DNA from: Ghiorsea sp.
GTDB taxonomy: Bacteria > Pseudomonadota > Zetaproteobacteria > Mariprofundales > Mariprofundaceae
Reading direction: 5' to 3'
Length of the DNA: 7,629 nucleotides
Assembly: GCA_021772875.1 (NCBI GenBank)
Contig: JAJFLD010000179.1
Location: 1-7,629 of the forward strand
Shown piece after piece: positions 5,748 through 7,629 of this stretch. Every line of letters begins with the position of its first letter. The first letter of the stretch is position 1. The translations under genes were made by a program, and so were the position numbers. Below the pieces are notes generated by a model, which saw only the letters and a program-made list of their open reading frames with translations, was not told where the DNA came from and did no database searches.

Positions 5748-6308
5748 ATGATGCGAATGAAAGGCGTTCACCATATTGAATGCTCTGTTTTGAATTATCA
5801 TGAATCAATACAATTTTTTGATAAGATGTTTGGCTGGCTTGGTTATAAATCTTTCTGGACTCTCGATATTGAATACCGTTCTACATATTACATGACACGT
5901 TTTCCATTTTTTCATAGCTATATTGGTATTCAACCCGCCCAATCGGGAAACAAGCTAAATCATGCCGAGCATTCAACTGGGATACACCACGTTGCTTTAT
6001 GGGCAAAGAACAGAAAAGAAGTGGACGACTTCTATACAACCTTTCTATTAAAGAACAACGTGGAAGTGACCGATCTGCCCGCAGAATATCCCACCTACAC
6101 ACCTGGATATTATGCCGTGTTTTTTAATGACCCCATCACAGGCATACATTTTGAGCTGAGTTATACACCAATGATTCCGTCTATTTCAAGCTACTTCAAA
6201 TGGTTAAAAACACTAAAAAGCATATGGAAAAAACACCCCGAATGGAAGGAAGCGCCATGGAAAGCAGCCATGAGAAAACTGCCCTCAAAAAATGATGAAC
6301 ACACCTAA
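5748..6308 (+). CDS. VOC-family (glyoxalase/dioxygenase fold) protein with basic C-terminal tail
   Basis: A 186-residue protein. Residues 5-140 form a vicinal oxygen chelate domain: VHHIECSVLNYHESIQFF (7-24) is the first metal-ligand strand and helix, GIHHVALWA (78-86) opens the second half, and IHFELSY (133-139) closes it. H9, H81 and E136 fit a metal-binding triad of the glyoxalase I/dioxygenase superfamily, so unlike the 2980 protein this one looks metal-competent. The substrate is unknown. Residues 147-186 are an added Lys/Trp-rich tail not needed for the fold. The ribosome-binding site AAGGTGG (5737-5743) is four bases from ATG 5748 and seven from ATG 5751, so the second ATG is an equally good start. 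It is followed by a 170-base gap before the methyltransferase. Confidence 0.85.
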   Translation: MMRMKGVHHIECSVLNYHESIQFFDKMFGWLGYKSFWTLDIEYRSTYYMTRFPFFHSYIGIQPAQSGNKLNHAEHSTGIHHVALWAKNRKEVDDFYTTFLLKNNVEVTDLPAEYPTYTPGYYAVFFNDPITGIHFELSYTPMIPSISSYFKWLKTLKSIWKKHPEWKEAPWKAAMRKLPSKNDEHT

Positions 6309-6478
6309 AAACAGAAGGACCAACATCTTGCATCATACTTCTGCTCTAAAAAAAGTGCGTATTGTCCCTAAATGCTGCAACCTAAGGTGTATCTTTCATG
6401 TGGTGGATTGACAAAAACATTCATTTTAAGCATCTCATTCAAATGATAAGTTTCTGAAATAGGGTTAGGAGATAGGCA

Positions 6479-7168
6479 TTGAAAAAAGGAAACTTAAATG
6501 TAATAGAAAATATGCATGCATATGTGCTTGAGCATTCTTTAAGAGAATCTGATGTGCTTAATCGTTTGCGGTTAGAAACAGAGAAAGATTCATCAGCAAT
6601 CATGCAAATTCCTCCCGAACAAGGTCAATTCATGGCTCTCTTAGTTAAGCTTATCGGAGCAAAAAGAACAATAGAGATAGGTGTATACACTGGATATAGC
6701 ACATTATGTGTATCTCAAGCTATGCCTAGCAACAGCTATACCGTTGCTTGTGATGTTAGTGAGGCATGGACAAATATAGCAAAGAGATATTGGAAAGAGG
6801 CTGGCGTTGATCATAAAATTGATCTCAGGATAGCTCCTGCATCAGAAACCTTAGAAGCATTGATAAAAGATGGGCAGAGCCAGTCCTATGATTTTGTATT
6901 TATAGATGCTGATAAAGATAATTATGACCTTTATTATGAATTATCACTTAAGTTATTGAAAAAAGGCGGGGTAATAGCCATTGATAATGTTTTACTCTTT
7001 GGCTCGGTGATTGACTCCAATTTACTGGGTGATTCATTAAGGGATAAGCTTTCCGAAAATAGCATTCAAGCAGTACGAGATTTAAACAAGAAAATAAGAA
7101 ATGATTGTCGCGTTGATATCAGCATGCTTCAAATTGCCGACGGCATCACGTTAGCGCGCAAAATATAA
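6479..7168 (+). CDS. class I SAM-dependent O-methyltransferase (Methyltransf_3 type, TTG start)
   Basis: A 229-residue cytoplasmic methyltransferase of the caffeoyl-CoA/catechol O-methyltransferase-like family, whose usual length is about 220. SAM-binding motif I is EIGVYTGYSTL (66-76) and the acidic residue after strand 2 is D92. FIDADKDNY (141-149) and AIDNVLLFG (167-175) supply the divalent-metal ligands D143, D169 and N170 expected in this family. PPEQGQFMALL (45-55) is the conserved lead-in helix. The enzyme should methylate a hydroxyl on a small aromatic or similar substrate, which is not identifiable here. The start is TTG 6479: AGGAG (6467-6471) lies seven bases upstream, and the first internal ATG would remove the helical N-terminus. 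No terminator or convincing promoter is seen in the gap before it. Confidence 0.92.
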   Translation: MKKGNLNVIENMHAYVLEHSLRESDVLNRLRLETEKDSSAIMQIPPEQGQFMALLVKLIGAKRTIEIGVYTGYSTLCVSQAMPSNSYTVACDVSEAWTNIAKRYWKEAGVDHKIDLRIAPASETLEALIKDGQSQSYDFVFIDADKDNYDLYYELSLKLLKKGGVIAIDNVLLFGSVIDSNLLGDSLRDKLSENSIQAVRDLNKKIRNDCRVDISMLQIADGITLARKI

Positions 7169-7219
7169 ACAGCACATACCCAAGCAAACAATGATAATAT
7201 TTACAAAAGGATGGCGCAC

Positions 7220-7629
7220 ATGAGCAACCTGATATTTGAGCAATCCGTTGGCGAGAATGGGGATATTGATGAATATTTGTCTGAGTCCATCACGACTTAT
7301 GGCCTTGCCCAACATAAAGGTGAGACACCTGTAAAACTATTTTGTAGCTGCAAGAATCATGAGGGTGAATTGCTTGGTGCTGTGATGGGCACAAAGACAT
7401 TGAATTTGTTTTTTGTGAGCCATGTTTTTGTGGAAAAAAAGTATAGACATCAAAATTTGGGCAGTGCTTTGCTTACTGAAATTGAAGATGGTGCAAAGAA
7501 ATTAGGCTGCACCATCCTTAGGCTTAATACCTTTAACGACTTAAGCCATCGTTTTTATGCAAAAAATGGCTTTCGTGAAACAACAAGAATCAATCAATAC
7601 ATGCATGGTTTTGACCTCGTGTTTTATGA
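7220..7629 (+). CDS. GNAT-family N-acetyltransferase (3' end cut by window)
   Basis: The frame remains open to the last base; 136 residues are visible and the last few are missing. The acetyl-CoA-binding motif A is VEKKYRHQNLGSALL (71-85), with Q78-x-x-G81-x-A83 matching the Q/R-x-x-G-x-G/A signature. Strand 5 and the following helix are LGCTILRLNTFNDLSHRFYAKNGFRET (95-121), where NDLSHRFYAKNGF is the classic segment carrying the conserved Tyr. The terminal strand MHGFDLVFY fits the end of a GNAT domain, so little is missing. ATG 7220 is preferred because AAAGGA (7206-7211) is eight bases upstream; ATG 7211 overlaps that site. The substrate is unknown; such enzymes acetylate drugs, small amines or proteins. 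It follows the methyltransferase by 51 bases on the same strand. Confidence 0.9.
   Translation, partial: MSNLIFEQSVGENGDIDEYLSESITTYGLAQHKGETPVKLFCSCKNHEGELLGAVMGTKTLNLFFVSHVFVEKKYRHQNLGSALLTEIEDGAKKLGCTILRLNTFNDLSHRFYAKNGFRETTRINQYMHGFDLVFY

Noticed and set aside
6408..6413. Perfect -35 hexamer TTGACA upstream of the methyltransferase gene
   Set aside because: No acceptable -10 hexamer lies 15-19 bases downstream, so a promoter cannot be supported from this alone.
6309..6478. 170-base gap before the methyltransferase, with CAGAAG/CTTCTG (6312-6317/6338-6343)
   Set aside because: The 6-bp arms with a 20-base loop and no T-run are not a terminator, and I found no small gene or attC in the gap.

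Overview
The window looks like a piece of a fairly AT-rich proteobacterial chromosome. The anchor gene is a monofunctional RelA (p)ppGpp synthetase of the type found in Gamma- and Betaproteobacteria: it has the EFDD synthetase motif and a degenerate HD region. I cannot resolve the lineage further from sequence alone. Every gene called is on the + strand.

Bases 1-545 are the 3' part of an integron gene cassette. It carries the tail of a BrnT-like toxin gene, a CopG/ribbon-helix-helix antitoxin that starts inside the toxin stop codon (ATGA), and a textbook attC recombination site whose R'' box contains the antitoxin stop codon. Bases 546-733 form a junction with one weak 17-codon ORF. Bases 734-2905 are a complete relA. 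The attC is therefore probably the last recognisable one of a chromosomal integron, or of an integrase-less attC cluster, abutting relA.

Bases 2980-7629 are a run of small accessory genes: a VOC (glyoxalase-fold) protein, a two-helix membrane protein, a small probable winged-helix protein, a 33-codon ORF, two different P-loop kinases, a four-helix membrane protein, a second VOC protein with a basic tail, a class I SAM O-methyltransferase with a TTG start, and a GNAT acetyltransferase cut by the window end. The stretch 3861-5265 is tightly packed, with two successive ATGA overlaps and then a 6-base gap, so it is probably one translationally coupled operon. The other genes have their own ribosome-binding sites and gaps of about 30 to 170 bases.

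The accessory genes resemble typical integron or genomic-island cargo. Some intergenic regions contain attC R-box-like pairs, one member of which overlaps a stop codon while the other lies just upstream of the next start. They lack the internal L-box complementarity of the real attC at 462-545, so I treat them as a hypothesis only. The best candidates for something undescribed are the coupled small-protein/kinase operon and the integron boundary at relA.
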